A DNA stretch of 64,000 bases, taken from the NCBI GenBank assembly GCA_051162045.1, contig JBISDI010000001.1; one strand, given 5' to 3'. A model generated the notes under the pieces. The model was not told the origin of the DNA and made no database searches. It worked only from the letters and a program-made list of their open reading frames with translations. The DNA comes from Anaerozeibacter quisquiliarum. GTDB taxonomy: Bacteria; Bacillota; Clostridia; Christensenellales; Aristaeellaceae. The position numbers and the translations under genes were made by a program. Positions 49,064 through 59,824 of the stretch are shown here, in pieces (within the stretch, counting starts at the first letter, position 1; each line of letters opens with the position of its first letter).

Positions 49064-50554
49064 ATGAGTACACTGCGGGCAGAACGCATCGTCAAGGATT
49101 ATCCGGGAACGCGCGCCCTGGACGACGTCAGCATTTCCTTCGACGGGGGAAAGGTGCATGCCTTTATCGGGAAGAACGGCTCGGGAAAGTCGACGCTGGT
49201 CAAGGTGTTTTCCGGCGCGATTCAGCCCAGCGGCGGCAAATTCTTCTTGGATGACCGGGAGATGTGCTTCAATTCCCCGATCGATGCTCGGGAGCAGGGC
49301 ATCGCGACGGTCTACCAGGAGCTGAGCCTGGTTCCCTACCTGAGCGTAGCGGAAAACATCTACCTGGGCCGCCTGCCCAAGCGGGGCCGCGTGATCGATT
49401 GGAAGCAGACGTTTTCCCGGGCGGATGAGCTGCTCAAGCGCATGGACGTGGACATCGACCCGCGCGAGAAGGTCTACAAGCTGAGCATGTGGCAGTGCCA
49501 GATCGTGGAGATCGTCAAGGCCATGAGCTTTTCGCCCAAGGTGCTGATGCTGGACGAGCCGACATCGGCGCTGGCGCAGCACGAGACGCAGAGCCTGTTC
49601 AAGGTCGTCAGGACGCTGCGCGACCAGGGCGTGATTATCATCTACATTTCTCACAGGCTGCAGGAGATCTGGGAGATCGCCGATACCGTGACGGTGCTCC
49701 GGGACGGTCGGTTGGTGGGCGTCGAACAGGTCGCGAACATAGACCACAAGTCCCTCATCGGCATGATGTTCGGCGACGTCGAGATTCGCAAGCGCCCCGC
49801 CGATCTCCCCGTGCAGGACAAGACGGTGCTGGAGGTAAGGGGCCTGACCCGCGCGAACCGGTTTGAGGGCGTCTCGTTTGCGCTGCGCCGCGGCGAGGTG
49901 CTGGGCATCGCGGGCATGCTGGGCGCGGGCCGGACGGAGCTGTTGCGCAGCATCTTCGGCGCGGACCCGTTCGACTCGGGCGAGATCATCGTCAAGGGCA
50001 AGCGGATCGGCCCGCGCATCAGCCCAATCACCATGAAGCGGTGCGGCCTGGGCCTGACGCCCGAGGAGCGCAAGACGCAGGGGATCATCCTGATCCACTC
50101 CATCCGAGACAACCTGTGTTACGCCAGCCTCGACCAGCTGTCCGACAGCCACGTCGTCAACCAGGTCCGGCGCGACCAGTTTGCCGAGCGGCAGGTGGCT
50201 GACCTGGATATCAAGGTGCCGACGATCATGGCGGCGGCGGGCTCGCTGTCCGGCGGAAACCAGCAGAAGGTCGTCATCGGCAACTGGCTCAACACAGCCC
50301 CCGACATCATGATGTACGACGAGCCCTCCCGCGGCATTGACGTCGGAGCCAAGCAGCAAATCTTTCAGATCATGTGGGAGCAGTCGCGCAAGGGCGTGTC
50401 CAGCATCTTCGTTTCCTCGGAGCTCGAGGAACTGCTGGAGGTCTGCCACCGGATCCTGATTATGTACATGGGCAAAATCGTCGGCGAGGTCACCCCGGAC
50501 AACCTGAGGATTGAAGATCTGTACGCTTACTGTATGGGAGGAACGATTCGATGA
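49064..50554 (+). CDS. Sugar ABC transporter ATP-binding protein (RbsA/MglA type)
   Basis: A 496-aa double ATPase with two fused ABC modules. Module 1: Walker A GKNGSGKSTLVKV, Walker B VLMLDEPTSALAQ, H-loop IYISHRLQE; its signature reads LSMWQCQIVEI in place of LSGGQ, as often seen in this family. Module 2: the Walker A position has GMLGAGRTELLRS, degenerate as usual, signature LSGGNQQKVVIG and Walker B IMMYDEPSRGIDVG. It overlaps the permease by 4 nt. Confidence 0.95.
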   Translation: MSTLRAERIVKDYPGTRALDDVSISFDGGKVHAFIGKNGSGKSTLVKVFSGAIQPSGGKFFLDDREMCFNSPIDAREQGIATVYQELSLVPYLSVAENIYLGRLPKRGRVIDWKQTFSRADELLKRMDVDIDPREKVYKLSMWQCQIVEIVKAMSFSPKVLMLDEPTSALAQHETQSLFKVVRTLRDQGVIIIYISHRLQEIWEIADTVTVLRDGRLVGVEQVANIDHKSLIGMMFGDVEIRKRPADLPVQDKTVLEVRGLTRANRFEGVSFALRRGEVLGIAGMLGAGRTELLRSIFGADPFDSGEIIVKGKRIGPRISPITMKRCGLGLTPEERKTQGIILIHSIRDNLCYASLDQLSDSHVVNQVRRDQFAERQVADLDIKVPTIMAAAGSLSGGNQQKVVIGNWLNTAPDIMMYDEPSRGIDVGAKQQIFQIMWEQSRKGVSSIFVSSELEELLEVCHRILIMYMGKIVGEVTPDNLRIEDLYAYCMGGTIR

Positions 50555-51561
50555 GTATCGCCGGCAAAAAAATCAGCATGGAGCTGTTCTCGAAAAAGAA
50601 AACCCACGTATTCTTCCTCGATCACATGATCGAGCTGCTGCTTCTGCTGCTGATCGTCGTGCTGGGCCTGTTTTCGCCGGCGTTCCTGACCGTCAACAAC
50701 ATCCTGAACATCCTCCGGAACGTGGCGATGAAGGGCGTCATCGCCTACGGCATGTGCCTCGTGATCCTGGCCGGCGAGATCGACCTGTCGGTCGGCTCCC
50801 AGGTGGCGCTGTGCGCGGTCATCACCGCCTACATCTCCAAGGTGCTCTCTGACATGGGCGTCATGCCCATCGAGTACGGCGCGGCGCTGGGCCTGCTGGT
50901 CGCAATCCTCGTGGCCGTGGGGATAGGGGCGTTTCACGCGTGGGCGCGGCAGAAGTTCAACATGCCCACCTTCATCATCACGCTGGCCAACCTGAACGTC
51001 ATGTACGGCCTGGCCGCGATCATCTGCGGCGGCTTCCCGATCGTCAACAGCTTTCCGGGCTGGTACGTGTTCACCGGCGTAGGCAAGGTATTTGGCATCC
51101 CGTTCCCGGCACTGGTGTTCATCGCGGTATTCATGCTGTTCTGGTTCATCACCGAGAAGACCGATCTGGGCCGCAAAATCTACGCCGTGGGCGGCAACGC
51201 CGAGGCGGCCCGCCTGAACGGCATCAACGTGTTCCGTACGCGCGCCTTCGTCATGTGCGCCGTGCAGGTGATGTGCGTGCTGGGCGGCATGATGAACTCC
51301 GCCCAGGTCCGATCGGCGACGTTCGGCTTCGGGCGCAGCTGGGAGACTCAAATCATCTCCTCGGTCGTCATCGGCGGCACCAGCATGCTGGGCGGCATCG
51401 GCACCATCTGGGGCACGCTGGTCGGCGTGATGTTCACCGGCGTCATCTCCAACGGCATGACGCTGCTCAACATCAATGAGTACATGCAGTACGTCATCAA
51501 CGGAGGGCTCATGTTCTTCGCGGTGATGTTTAACACCTACATGACCAGAAAACGCGCCTAG
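50551..51561 (+). CDS. Sugar ABC transporter permease (RbsC/XylH type)
   Basis: 336 aa with 8-10 helices. Landmarks: NNILNILRNVAMKGVIAYGM, VILAGEIDLSVGSQVALCAV (the GxIDLSVGS motif) and VGGNAEAARLNGINVFRTR. The last codons AAA CGC GCC TAG run into the MITE: the TAG stop is part of the CTAG target site. The native C-terminus may have continued beyond this point, though the length is within the family range. Confidence 0.93.
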   Translation: MSIAGKKISMELFSKKKTHVFFLDHMIELLLLLLIVVLGLFSPAFLTVNNILNILRNVAMKGVIAYGMCLVILAGEIDLSVGSQVALCAVITAYISKVLSDMGVMPIEYGAALGLLVAILVAVGIGAFHAWARQKFNMPTFIITLANLNVMYGLAAIICGGFPIVNSFPGWYVFTGVGKVFGIPFPALVFIAVFMLFWFITEKTDLGRKIYAVGGNAEAARLNGINVFRTRAFVMCAVQVMCVLGGMMNSAQVRSATFGFGRSWETQIISSVVIGGTSMLGGIGTIWGTLVGVMFTGVISNGMTLLNINEYMQYVINGGLMFFAVMFNTYMTRKRA

Positions 51562-51724
51562 GTAAGCGCTGATTAAAGCACACGTGCGATGACGAGGGGC
51601 ATTTTTGCCGGATTGGGCTTGCAAAATCCGAAGGCGTAGCAGCGCTACGTCGAGGATTCTGCGGGCCCGAGCTGGCGAAAATGCAACCGCCACCGCACGT
51701 GGGATTTGATCAGCGGTTACCTAG
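51558..51724. mobile_element. MITE, complete copy C, at the end of the permease gene
   Basis: Same element as copy A with a handful of differences, flanked by CTAG at 51558-51561 and 51721-51724. The left CTAG supplies the stop codon of the permease. Confidence 0.88.
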
Positions 51725-52081
51725 GACGGCGCGGGGGCGCGCCTGCATCCGCCCCTTGATAAATCCCCTGGTCCGCCGCGCGCGGCCTGATACCGCCATC
51801 TTCGCCGAAGCGCAGCACGGCTTCGGCCATGGGCGGGTGCGGACTGGGTATGATTGGAGCGCCGGCACGGCGCCGCGGATCTGGTGTGGGTCAGCGAAGG
51901 GCCGCCCCATGCGAGGGGAGCTGTCCCCGCGGGGCGCTTGGATATGGCGGTCACTTTATAATCGGCGATGTCCCAACCGAGCATATCTCCTTCGCGAGCG
52001 CCCCCATGCGGCGAATGATGCCATTGATTCCCGATCACTTCATAACCTTGTTGGCTCCCTTTGAGCCCGCAACGCTTGCGG
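51725..52081. other. Gene-poor stretch between convergent importers
   Basis: About 350 bp with no intact gene. Open frames on both strands run to 130 codons only because GC-rich DNA has few stops. The DNA may be the displaced remainder of a gene split by MITE activity, but I recognise no domain. Confidence 0.4.
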
Positions 52082-52903
52082 CTATTTGCCGGTGTAGACG
52101 AACCCGGCTTCAAAGTTCTTTTGCAGCGTGAAAAACATCAGCATGGCCGGAAAGGATGCGACGAGGCACACCAGCAGCAGCGCCGGCAGATGCTTTGTGC
52201 CCATCAAGGACAGCGATGCCATGATCGGGCGCATATTGGTGGATTTGGTAAACGTCAAGCCGAACATCAGATCATTCCAGCACCAGGTGAACTGCGTCAA
52301 AAACACCACCGACAGCGGCGCGACCGCCATGGGGATCATGATGCGGGTCAGTATGCCCCAGTTGCTGGCGCCGTTGATCTTGGCGGCCTCGCATATCTCA
52401 CCGGAAACGCCCACAAAGAAATTGCGCAGGACAAACATGGCGAACGGAATGCAAATCGCCGTATAGAACAGGATCATGCCCAATCGCGTATTGTACAGGC
52501 CCAGCTTGGAATACCCGCTGAAGATCGGGATCAGGTAGACCTGAAACGGGAAAATGGTCCCGCTGTAGATGAACAGGAACCAGAACATGCGGCGCTTGAT
52601 TTCCAGATGGGCGAGCGCGTAGGCGGCCAGCACCGCAATGAATATCGCGCAGAACGCGCCGAAGGCGGCGTACAACAGGCTGCTTGCCATGCCGTCAAAT
52701 ATCCCCGAATTCCTGGACAGGTGCCGGATATTGTCCCACAACAGGTTGGCCTTGGGGAAATCCCAGAAATCGCCCAGATTGTATTCGGCCTGCCCCTTGA
52801 AGCTGTTAAATACCGTGAATACCAGCGGAAACGCCCAGGTGACCGCCATGAGCGTCAGCACCGTATGGATCGCAATTTTTGCACTGCCCTTGGCTTTCTT
52901 CAC
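52082..52903 (-). CDS. Carbohydrate ABC permease (MalG-like), mannoside operon
   Basis: 273 aa with six helices. N-terminal helix VLTLMAVTWAFPLVFTVFNS; EAA loop CEAAKINGASNWGILTRIM followed by IPMAVAPLSVVFLTQF. It is the last gene of the ROK-to-permease operon, 13 nt from its MalF-like partner. The ATPase is not encoded in this operon. Confidence 0.92.
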   Translation of the reverse strand: MKKAKGSAKIAIHTVLTLMAVTWAFPLVFTVFNSFKGQAEYNLGDFWDFPKANLLWDNIRHLSRNSGIFDGMASSLLYAAFGAFCAIFIAVLAAYALAHLEIKRRMFWFLFIYSGTIFPFQVYLIPIFSGYSKLGLYNTRLGMILFYTAICIPFAMFVLRNFFVGVSGEICEAAKINGASNWGILTRIMIPMAVAPLSVVFLTQFTWCWNDLMFGLTFTKSTNMRPIMASLSLMGTKHLPALLLVCLVASFPAMLMFFTLQKNFEAGFVYTGK

Positions 52904-52915
52904 ACCAATGCCTCC

Positions 52916-53800
52916 TCACAGGGCGTTTCCCGGCTTGAACGTGTTGCGCACGTTGAAGTAGGATACAACCAGAATGATGACGGTCAGCACAATCGCGACC
53001 GCCGCGCCCAGCCCGAGCTTGTTGCGGATAAAGGATTCCTGATACATGGTCAGCGCCAGCGTCTCGCTGGAACGGTAGGGACCACCCTTGGTCATGACCC
53101 AGATGGAATCAAACAGCTTGAAGCTGTTGACCAGCGACATCAACAGGATGACCACCGACGTGGGCTTTAAAAGCGGGAGAATCACCCGCGTATACAGCTT
53201 GACCGCGCCCGCTCCCTCGATGGTGGCGGCTTCGACGGGCGATGCGTCGATGCTGTTGATGCCCACGATGAATAGGAGGAGGTTGAGCCCGATGCCCTGC
53301 CATATGCTGCATCCGATCATAATAAAGGTGTTGACGCGCGGAATCGCGAGCCAATCGCTGACCAAATCGCGAAACCCCATGAGACCCAGAAGCTGCGGGA
53401 AGCCATATATGGAAATCATCGAGCGGATGATGAGGCCCGCGATGGTCGCCGACAGGACATTGGGGAAATAGAAGATGTTCTTGAAAAGCGTCAGATGCGC
53501 GCTCTTGGTGCACAGGATTGCCAATAACAGCGGAATGACAAAGGAAATAACCAGCGAGCAGACCACCCATATGAGCGTATTCGTCAGCGAGGTCATGAAA
53601 TTGGCGTCCCAGAATAGATAGAGGTAGTTGTCAAAGCCGACGAACCTCAAAGCCGAAAACCCGCCCGATTCGTAGAAACTCAGCCATCCCGTGTAGAAGA
53701 TGGACGAGACGAAGAAGAACCCAATAAACAGCACGGCCGGAAGCAGATACAGGTAATTTGTCCATTTGCCGCGCCCGCGCCGGAGCATCGCGCTTTTCAT
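52916..53800 (-). CDS. Carbohydrate ABC permease (MalF-like), mannoside operon
   Basis: 294 aa with six helices. Landmarks: LYLLPAVLFIGFFFVSSIFY, SLTNTLIWVVCSLVISFVIP and EAA loop VEAATIEGAGAVKLYTRVIL. ATG 53800 is the likely start (GGAAGGA lies about 13 nt upstream, rather far); the longer in-frame reading overlaps the binding-protein gene out of frame and is not used. It pairs with the downstream MalG-like permease. Confidence 0.92.
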   Translation of the reverse strand: MKSAMLRRGRGKWTNYLYLLPAVLFIGFFFVSSIFYTGWLSFYESGGFSALRFVGFDNYLYLFWDANFMTSLTNTLIWVVCSLVISFVIPLLLAILCTKSAHLTLFKNIFYFPNVLSATIAGLIIRSMISIYGFPQLLGLMGFRDLVSDWLAIPRVNTFIMIGCSIWQGIGLNLLLFIVGINSIDASPVEAATIEGAGAVKLYTRVILPLLKPTSVVILLMSLVNSFKLFDSIWVMTKGGPYRSSETLALTMYQESFIRNKLGLGAAVAIVLTVIILVVSYFNVRNTFKPGNAL

Positions 53801-53870
53801 AGACGGGGTCACATCCTTCCTCCCGGGTGCGCATCCCGCCGGGCAAGCCCGGCGGGATGCAACACGTGCA

Positions 53871-55104
53871 TTATTTGCCGAACACTGCGTCGGCTTTGGC
53901 CTGGATGGCCGAGAGCACTTCGTCGATGGGCGCGCCGGAATAGATGAACTTGGCCAGCTCGTCCAGCGCCACATCGCGCAATTCGGCCGGGGTGCTCTCA
54001 TAATAACGCAGCACCAGCCGGATGTGCTCCGGATCATTGCCGAAGGAGACCATCTTGGCAATCGTCGGATCGGCAATCTGGGCGGAAGAAGAGGCCGGCA
54101 TGCCCAAATCGTTGGCCATGATCTGCTGCGATCCGGCCATCACGAAGGCGCGCAGGGCCTTCTTGGCGGCTTCAATGTCGGCGGTGGCCTTCGGGATGGC
54201 CAGCGGGGAGACCTCGAAGAACACGACGTTCTTTTCCCCGGTCGCGGACGGAACGACCATGGCGTCAAAGTCGGCGCCGGAAACCATGCCGTATTCTCTG
54301 ACCAGCGTGGGCAGGTAGAGGGAGGGCTCCAGCACCATCGCGACCTCATCGCGCGCGAAGGTCTTGGCGGTGTCGCCGCTCTGCACGGGCGGGGCAAAGT
54401 AGCCCTCGTCGAACATATCACGCCAGGACTGCATCACGGCCACAATGCGCCCGTCGGTATAGGGGATGGAACCGTCGCACACGCCGGTGTAGAGGTCGAT
54501 GTCGTAGACCGCCAGCATCTGCTGGAACCAGATGAAGCCCGCCCAGGAGTCGCTTCAGCGCAATGGGGGTGATGCCGGCGGCCTTCAACTTCTCGCAGTC
54601 CGCCAGGAACTCGTCAAAGGTGGCGGGCACGGCCTCGATGCCAGCCTTCGCGAAGGCGCGCTTGTTGTAGACGACGGTGTTGTTGAGAACCGTGTAGGGC
54701 GCGGCGTAGGTCTTGCCCTCGTAGGAAAGCGAGGCCGCCACGTCGGCCGATACGCCCGAGGGCACGTAGTGGTTCGCCCACTCGTCGGTCAGATCCACCA
54801 GGAGATCGTTCTTGGCCAGCGTGTTGAGCTGATCGCCGTTCCACCAGGTGAACATGCCCGGCGCGGAGGCATCCTTGATGGATTGTTGCAGCGCCGTCTG
54901 ATAGGCCGCCACATCCGGATAGGAGACGATCTCCACCTGAATGCCCGAATCAGCCTCGAGGGCGGCCGACAAGGCCCCGAGGATGGAGGCGTCGGTGTTG
55001 GCCAGCTTATCGTTCCAGAACTCGATCTTGCCCTCGGCAAAGACGGGCGCGACGGCCGCGAGCAGCAGGATGGACACCAGGAGCAGCGCAACCAGTTTCT
55101 TCAT
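53871..55104 (-). pseudogene. Sugar ABC transporter substrate-binding protein, frameshifted
   Basis: A family 1 solute-binding protein of about 410 aa split by one frameshift near 54552. The 5' part has the signal peptide KKLVALLLVSILLLAAVAPV, then EGKIEFWNDKLANTDASIL and WWNGDQLNTLAKNDLLVDL. It reads in frame to AAGITPIALK, where the frame changes; DSWAGFIWFQQMLAVYDIDL and FARDEVAMVLEPSLYLPTL continue in the other frame. Removing one C at 54552 rejoins them. GGAGGG precedes ATG 55104. It is either a real lesion or a sequence error. Confidence 0.85.
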
Positions 55105-55194
55105 GAGGTTCCCTCCCGATTCTTTATTTCTGATCTTGACGGGGAGCGCTCCACCCGTCAAAACAAAGGCAACGGTTGTTCCGAGGCGCTCTGC

Positions 55195-57649
55195 TCACGC
55201 CAAATACACCCCGATGAGTCCCTCGTTCAGCGCCTTGCACAGCGCCATCTCGTCGCCCGGCGTCCCCTGCACGCCGCTCAGCAAGGTATACGTGAACTCG
55301 TGGAAGCCGCCCAGATCCGCCTTGAAATTGGTCTCCCAGAAGTTATTCATGACCCACGAATACGCCGCCGACGCGTTGAGCGCCGCGTTCTTCCCGTCGC
55401 ACAGCGTTACCAGCCCGGCCTCGCGCGGGCCGAAGGCGACGAGCGGAGCGTCCTTGGTCGAGACGATAACATCCCCTTCGCCGCCACGGCGCACAATCCC
55501 GTTTTGCAGCAGATAAAAACTCTGGCACGTGCCGGGCAACTGGTCGATCCCCGGGCGCATCACGCAGCCCGTCTTGTCGATGTACGTCTCGTTCGCTCCG
55601 CCCGCGGTGAACGGCAACGCCACGTACACATTCTCAGGATCCCACACGCTCTTCTTGTGCAGGCATACGCGCCTCGATGGCAGGATGGGTCTTGTACACC
55701 TTGAGGTACACGGCGTAGAACTCCGTTCCCTCCATCTCGTAGGAGAGCTTCGCAGTCACGCACACGTCGCCCGATTCGACGATCTTAATGTCCCGGAGCT
55801 TCGCAAAGCAGCGGCGGGTGCCGATTCCGCTGCGGTTTCTGCCCATGCGCCGACGCGCTTCAATCTGCGCCGAGGCGCCGCCTGCGGGCGTCGCCTCGTA
55901 GACGCCGGTGAACGCCCCCTCCGAGCCTTCGATGACGAGTTCTTTGACCGCGCGCCGGTCGAATATGGAGCGAACGCCCTTGTCGGGCGAAAACTCCACT
56001 CGGAAATCCGGCGTCTCGATCGCAAACGGCGTCTCGATCGGCTCGTACTTTGTCCTGATGTCGCGCACGCCATCTGATCCGGCGTGCACATGGTTTCGTA
56101 CCGTATGGGCGTTCTCCCTGTTCTGGCGTAGATGGACCGTCCGCTCCTCGCCCGGAGCCATGTCGAGGACGGCCTCGATCTCAAATGCCCGCGCGATCCG
56201 CCTGCCCTGACAAGGGATCTGCTCGCCCGTCTTCTCGTCGTACAGCTCGAGCCGCGCGTACTCATCGAACTGAATCCCCTCGGGATACTCCCAGTATTCC
56301 ACATAGAGCTTCACCGCGCCCTTGTATGGGAACGGGTGCGGGTTGATGATCCTGTACCGCGGCGGCCTGCCCGCCATGATCGCCGATTCGCCCTTCTTGG
56401 CGAGGATCATGTCGAGGTTTTCCGATATCGCGGTGTTCGCGTTGATCGCGTAGGCGTCCTTTTTCTTCTCGAGACTCACGACGAGCGAATCCCACGGCTC
56501 CGAAATCGACGAGGAATAGCCCCATGTGTGCTCCGCGTAGAGCATCATGTCCTCCGCCGCGCGCTCGCTCAGGCCCGCGTCGCCCAGTTCCCCCGAGGGA
56601 TCGAGCTTTTCGCAGATCGAATGCTTGCGCTGCGCCTCGCGGAACAGCTTTACGGTGCCGGGCGTGGAGCCCACGCCGTCGGCCCACCAGTCGGCAAAGT
56701 CTCCCTCGTAGGTGGGGATGGGCGCGGCGCTTGCGCGCACGGCCTTGAAGAAATCATCCAGCGTCGCCATGAGCGCCGTCACGCGCCCCTCGAACATAGC
56801 GTTCAACTCGTTCAAGCGGCGGGCGACCTCGGCGCTGGGCGGCGCGTTGTCCGTGATCGTACCCGAGACGAGCACGGGCACAAAATCGTAGGGATACCCC
56901 TCGGATTCGAGATTGTCGAGATAGCGCGTCACGCGCAGACGCATCGCGGCAAGCTCCTCGGCATGGGTCTGATCGGCGTTTGTGGTATAGATCTTTCCCT
57001 CCGCCATGTCCCGCCGCACGTCGTCGAAGATCATGTAGGAGGCATTCGCGTTCGGCGCAAGGCACAGTTCGTTTCCGAAGTGGTAGTGTTCGCCCACCCA
57101 CGTGAGCACGGCGCCGCCCTTCGGCCCCTTCCAATAAAACGGCCGATGCTTTTGATGGAGCGGGAACATGCCGTGGTGGGGATGCAGCGCGCAGAAGAGG
57201 TTCTCGACTCCGGATTCGGAGAGCGCGTCGGGATACCCCCAGGCATAGCCGTTGACGTCCGCCGACATGCCGCTCTTGATCTTCGCGCCGATTCTCTCGC
57301 CATACCTCGCCGCCTTGGCCGTGCGGCTCCCGAGTACGGATTCGTCCACGAGCTCCGTCATGTTCAGATAATTGCCCGAAAGCCCGATCTCGCCGCTCCT
57401 GACATAGCCCTCAAAGCGCCTTCTCTCATGCTCCGTTGCGAACCGGTAGAAGTTCTCGATCTGCCATTGGTTCTCGCACTGCCATTTGAAGCCCTCGCAG
57501 CCCCTGAGGGCGCCGGCGTGCAGCCTGTCCAGTATGTCGATCGCCTGCCGGATGAAGTCCGCATGGTAGCGCTTCAGCTTCTCCTGCCGCTGTGTATAGC
57601 CGATGTCCGTGTGGGCATGGTGGATGACGTACAGCGTCCAATTCCGCAT
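55195..57649 (-). pseudogene. GH38-type alpha-mannosidase-like protein, frameshifted near the 3' end
   Basis: About 815 codons in two frames. The N-terminus has the metal-site motif VIHHAHTDIGYTQRQEKL; the nucleophile region is KSGMSADVNGYAWGYPDAL, and AEHTWGYSSSISEPWDS is another family site. Up to KVYKTHPAIEAR the frame is intact; then VCLHKKSVWDPENVYVALPF is read in the next frame, so one extra base lies near 55669. The final 150 codons (AAYSWVMNNFWETNFKAD) are the beta-sandwich end typical of GH38-like enzymes. It would cleave alpha-mannosides in the cytosol (no signal peptide). Confidence 0.85.
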
Positions 57650-57991
57650 GATATCCCCCCATATGCTGCTTCACAGATTTTTTGCAAGGAGGTCGAGGGG
57701 CTCGCCGTAGAAAAAATGGCTCCCATTTTGTTCATCGACCCTTCCCCTCCACCGGGTCGTGCTCCCTCAAATGATTTCACCCAGCGGGACGATGCCCCGT
57801 CGGGGTGAATCCCGTCACACAGGCGGCGTCCGTGGCGCAGGCGATGTCCGCGGCTGCGGCGAGGGTCGCCCGTGGCCAGGACGGCCAAACGCCCGCCATG
57901 CCGGTATCCCCGGCCCCCGGTGGTGACTGACGCATCGGTTCGATAGACAACAGACGCCGCCCGATGGGTGCGGACATGGTTGAGATGGGTA
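57650..57991. other. Intercistronic stretch in the mannoside operon
   Basis: About 340 bp without a convincing gene, unusually long for this otherwise compact operon. It contains small inverted repeats (for example CGGGACGATGCCCCGTCGGGG near 57785). Minus-strand frames here (up to 104 codons) have no recognisable domain. Confidence 0.45.
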
Positions 57992-59797
57992 TTAGCCCTT
58001 CTTCATGCAAATCAGCACGACCATGGCGTGGCTTCCGTCTTCGTTGATGTATTCATGTCTGCCAAAACCTGCGGGGATGACGCAAGCCTGCAGGCGCTCG
58101 ATCGTCGTGGAATACTGCGGATGATCCAGCGAGCGGATCGTGACGCGCTTGCCCTCGGTCAGCGTTACGATCTGCATGTACTTGCCCTCGGTGTCGTTTT
58201 CGGCGCGCTCCTCCAGGAAGATGCGCTCGATGTGGAAAGGCTGCTCCGGAATCGTGGTGTACCGGTCCTTGCGGAACCTGCCGTTGCCATCCACGGTGAC
58301 CGGCCTCGCGCGGTGGAATTCCTTCGCGCGCGTCTCCCGGATCCACTTCTGATTCCTGAAGGAATGCTCGAGCTGCATGCGCATGGGCTTTGCCGTCATG
58401 GTCTTGGCGGCGTCATCCCAGGTGTTGCTGGCGTATCCGTAGGTGATGAAGGAGTATTCGGTGCCCGCGACGCTGGGGCCGGTATCCATCTCCAGGATCA
58501 TCTGGTTGCCGCCATGCCCGTGGCTGGTTCCCGGCGGGATCAGGAACAGATCGCCCACGTTGGTGTCCCAGCGCCTGACATAGTCCTGCCAGTCGGGGAT
58601 TGCCTTCAGGTTTTCGGACTCTCGGCACAGGCGTTCCCATTCCTCAAGATCGGCGGTCTCCTTGTAGCCCATCCAGGTGGACGAGCCCTTGTAGGATTCC
58701 ACGATGTAATAGGTTTCATAGCGCCCCAGCGGCTCATTGAAATTGCGCCGCACATAGTCGGTGGTGGGGTGGTCGTGTATGGGCATGCTGGATCTTTCAA
58801 AGGGCACCGCCTCCGGGAAGTAGCCGTCGTCGAGCCAGACCTGCAGCGGCATGAGGTCCGGATAGGTCTTGTGGATGTATTCGCCGACCATCTGGACGGG
58901 GCGCTGCATGATGTTCTGCGAGGGAATGTTGATGCACTCCTCGCGCCCGATGTCGATCAACACGCTCAGCTCGATCCCAGCCAGCTCATTCCAGGCGTTG
59001 CATTCCAGCCCTTCCACCTGCCACAGGTCCTTGTACCGGTACGCGCCCCAGGGGCCGGGCTGCAGGATCTTGACCTGCTTGATGGGCTGCTTGACCACTT
59101 CGTCGATCATCGACTGATAGGTCGCCTGATCGAGCATCTTCAGATCGTCCGCGTGCACGGCCTCGATGTAGTAGTCCATGCGCCGCAGCACGGCCTTCTT
59201 CTGCCGGTAAAGCAGGTAGAAGTCGTTGTAGTAATACTTCTTCCACAGATAATCGGCGGCGGGCGTCTTGTGGCCGAACGAGCAAAGCTTGCCGCCCCAC
59301 ATCAGCTACAGCATGGGCTGCATGGTGAAATCCGCGTAGAGAATCGCATCGTAATTCTCCCACAGTTCCCGGATGGCGGCCCCCGGGCCGTACACCAGTA
59401 CCTTTCCGCCCTCGCGCCTGCGCCGCGCGAGTTTCTCCTTGAGTTCGCCCGCCTTGGATGGGTCGATCAGGTCCTCCAGCGAGCCTTCGCTGTTGACCCA
59501 GCCGAAGCAAGGGTCCTCCGTCTCGTATCTTCTCTGGTACTCCCCGATGTCCTCCACCGGCTTAAAGATGTCGTACGCGTGAATGCATTCAACATCCGGG
59601 GCCTTTGCGATGATCGCCTCCGCGATCGCCTCGTAATCGACGCCGTACCAACCGTCCAACGCAACGCTGGCGCCTGCGGCAAACAGCGATGCGATCCTTT
59701 CCACCACCGCGGCGTTGCCGATCAACGCGGATTGGCTTTGCGCTTCGGTGAGCGGAACCTTGTTCTGAGCATTCCCGTAATACTCGTAAAGTGGCAT
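57992..59797 (-). pseudogene. Mannose-6-phosphate isomerase-like protein with an in-frame amber stop
   Basis: One continuous reading frame of 601 codons interrupted only by TAG at 59308-59306. The first part (about 163 aa, from ATG 59797 with GGAGGAGG upstream) is a P-loop-less nucleotide-kinase-like domain: KVLVYGPGAAIRELWENYDA, ILYADFTMQPML, then stop. After TAG and one Leu codon it continues WGGKLCSFGHKTPAADYLWK into a class I isomerase-like cupin part with PGPWGAYRYKDLW, SSMPIHDHPTTDYVRR and IPPGTSHGHGGNQMI (metal His). A Gln (CAG) changed to TAG would explain the break. The second half has its own ATG at 59302 and might still be made. Confidence 0.8.
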
Positions 59798-59824
59798 GGA
59801 ACCTCCTCCTTTAAATCCGTTTTA

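Noticed and set aside
59306..59308. TAG recoding (pyrrolysine or readthrough)
   Set aside because: TAG ends many ordinary genes here (engB, aspS, the kinase, glycosyltransferases), and no recoding signal was seen; a point mutation is simpler.
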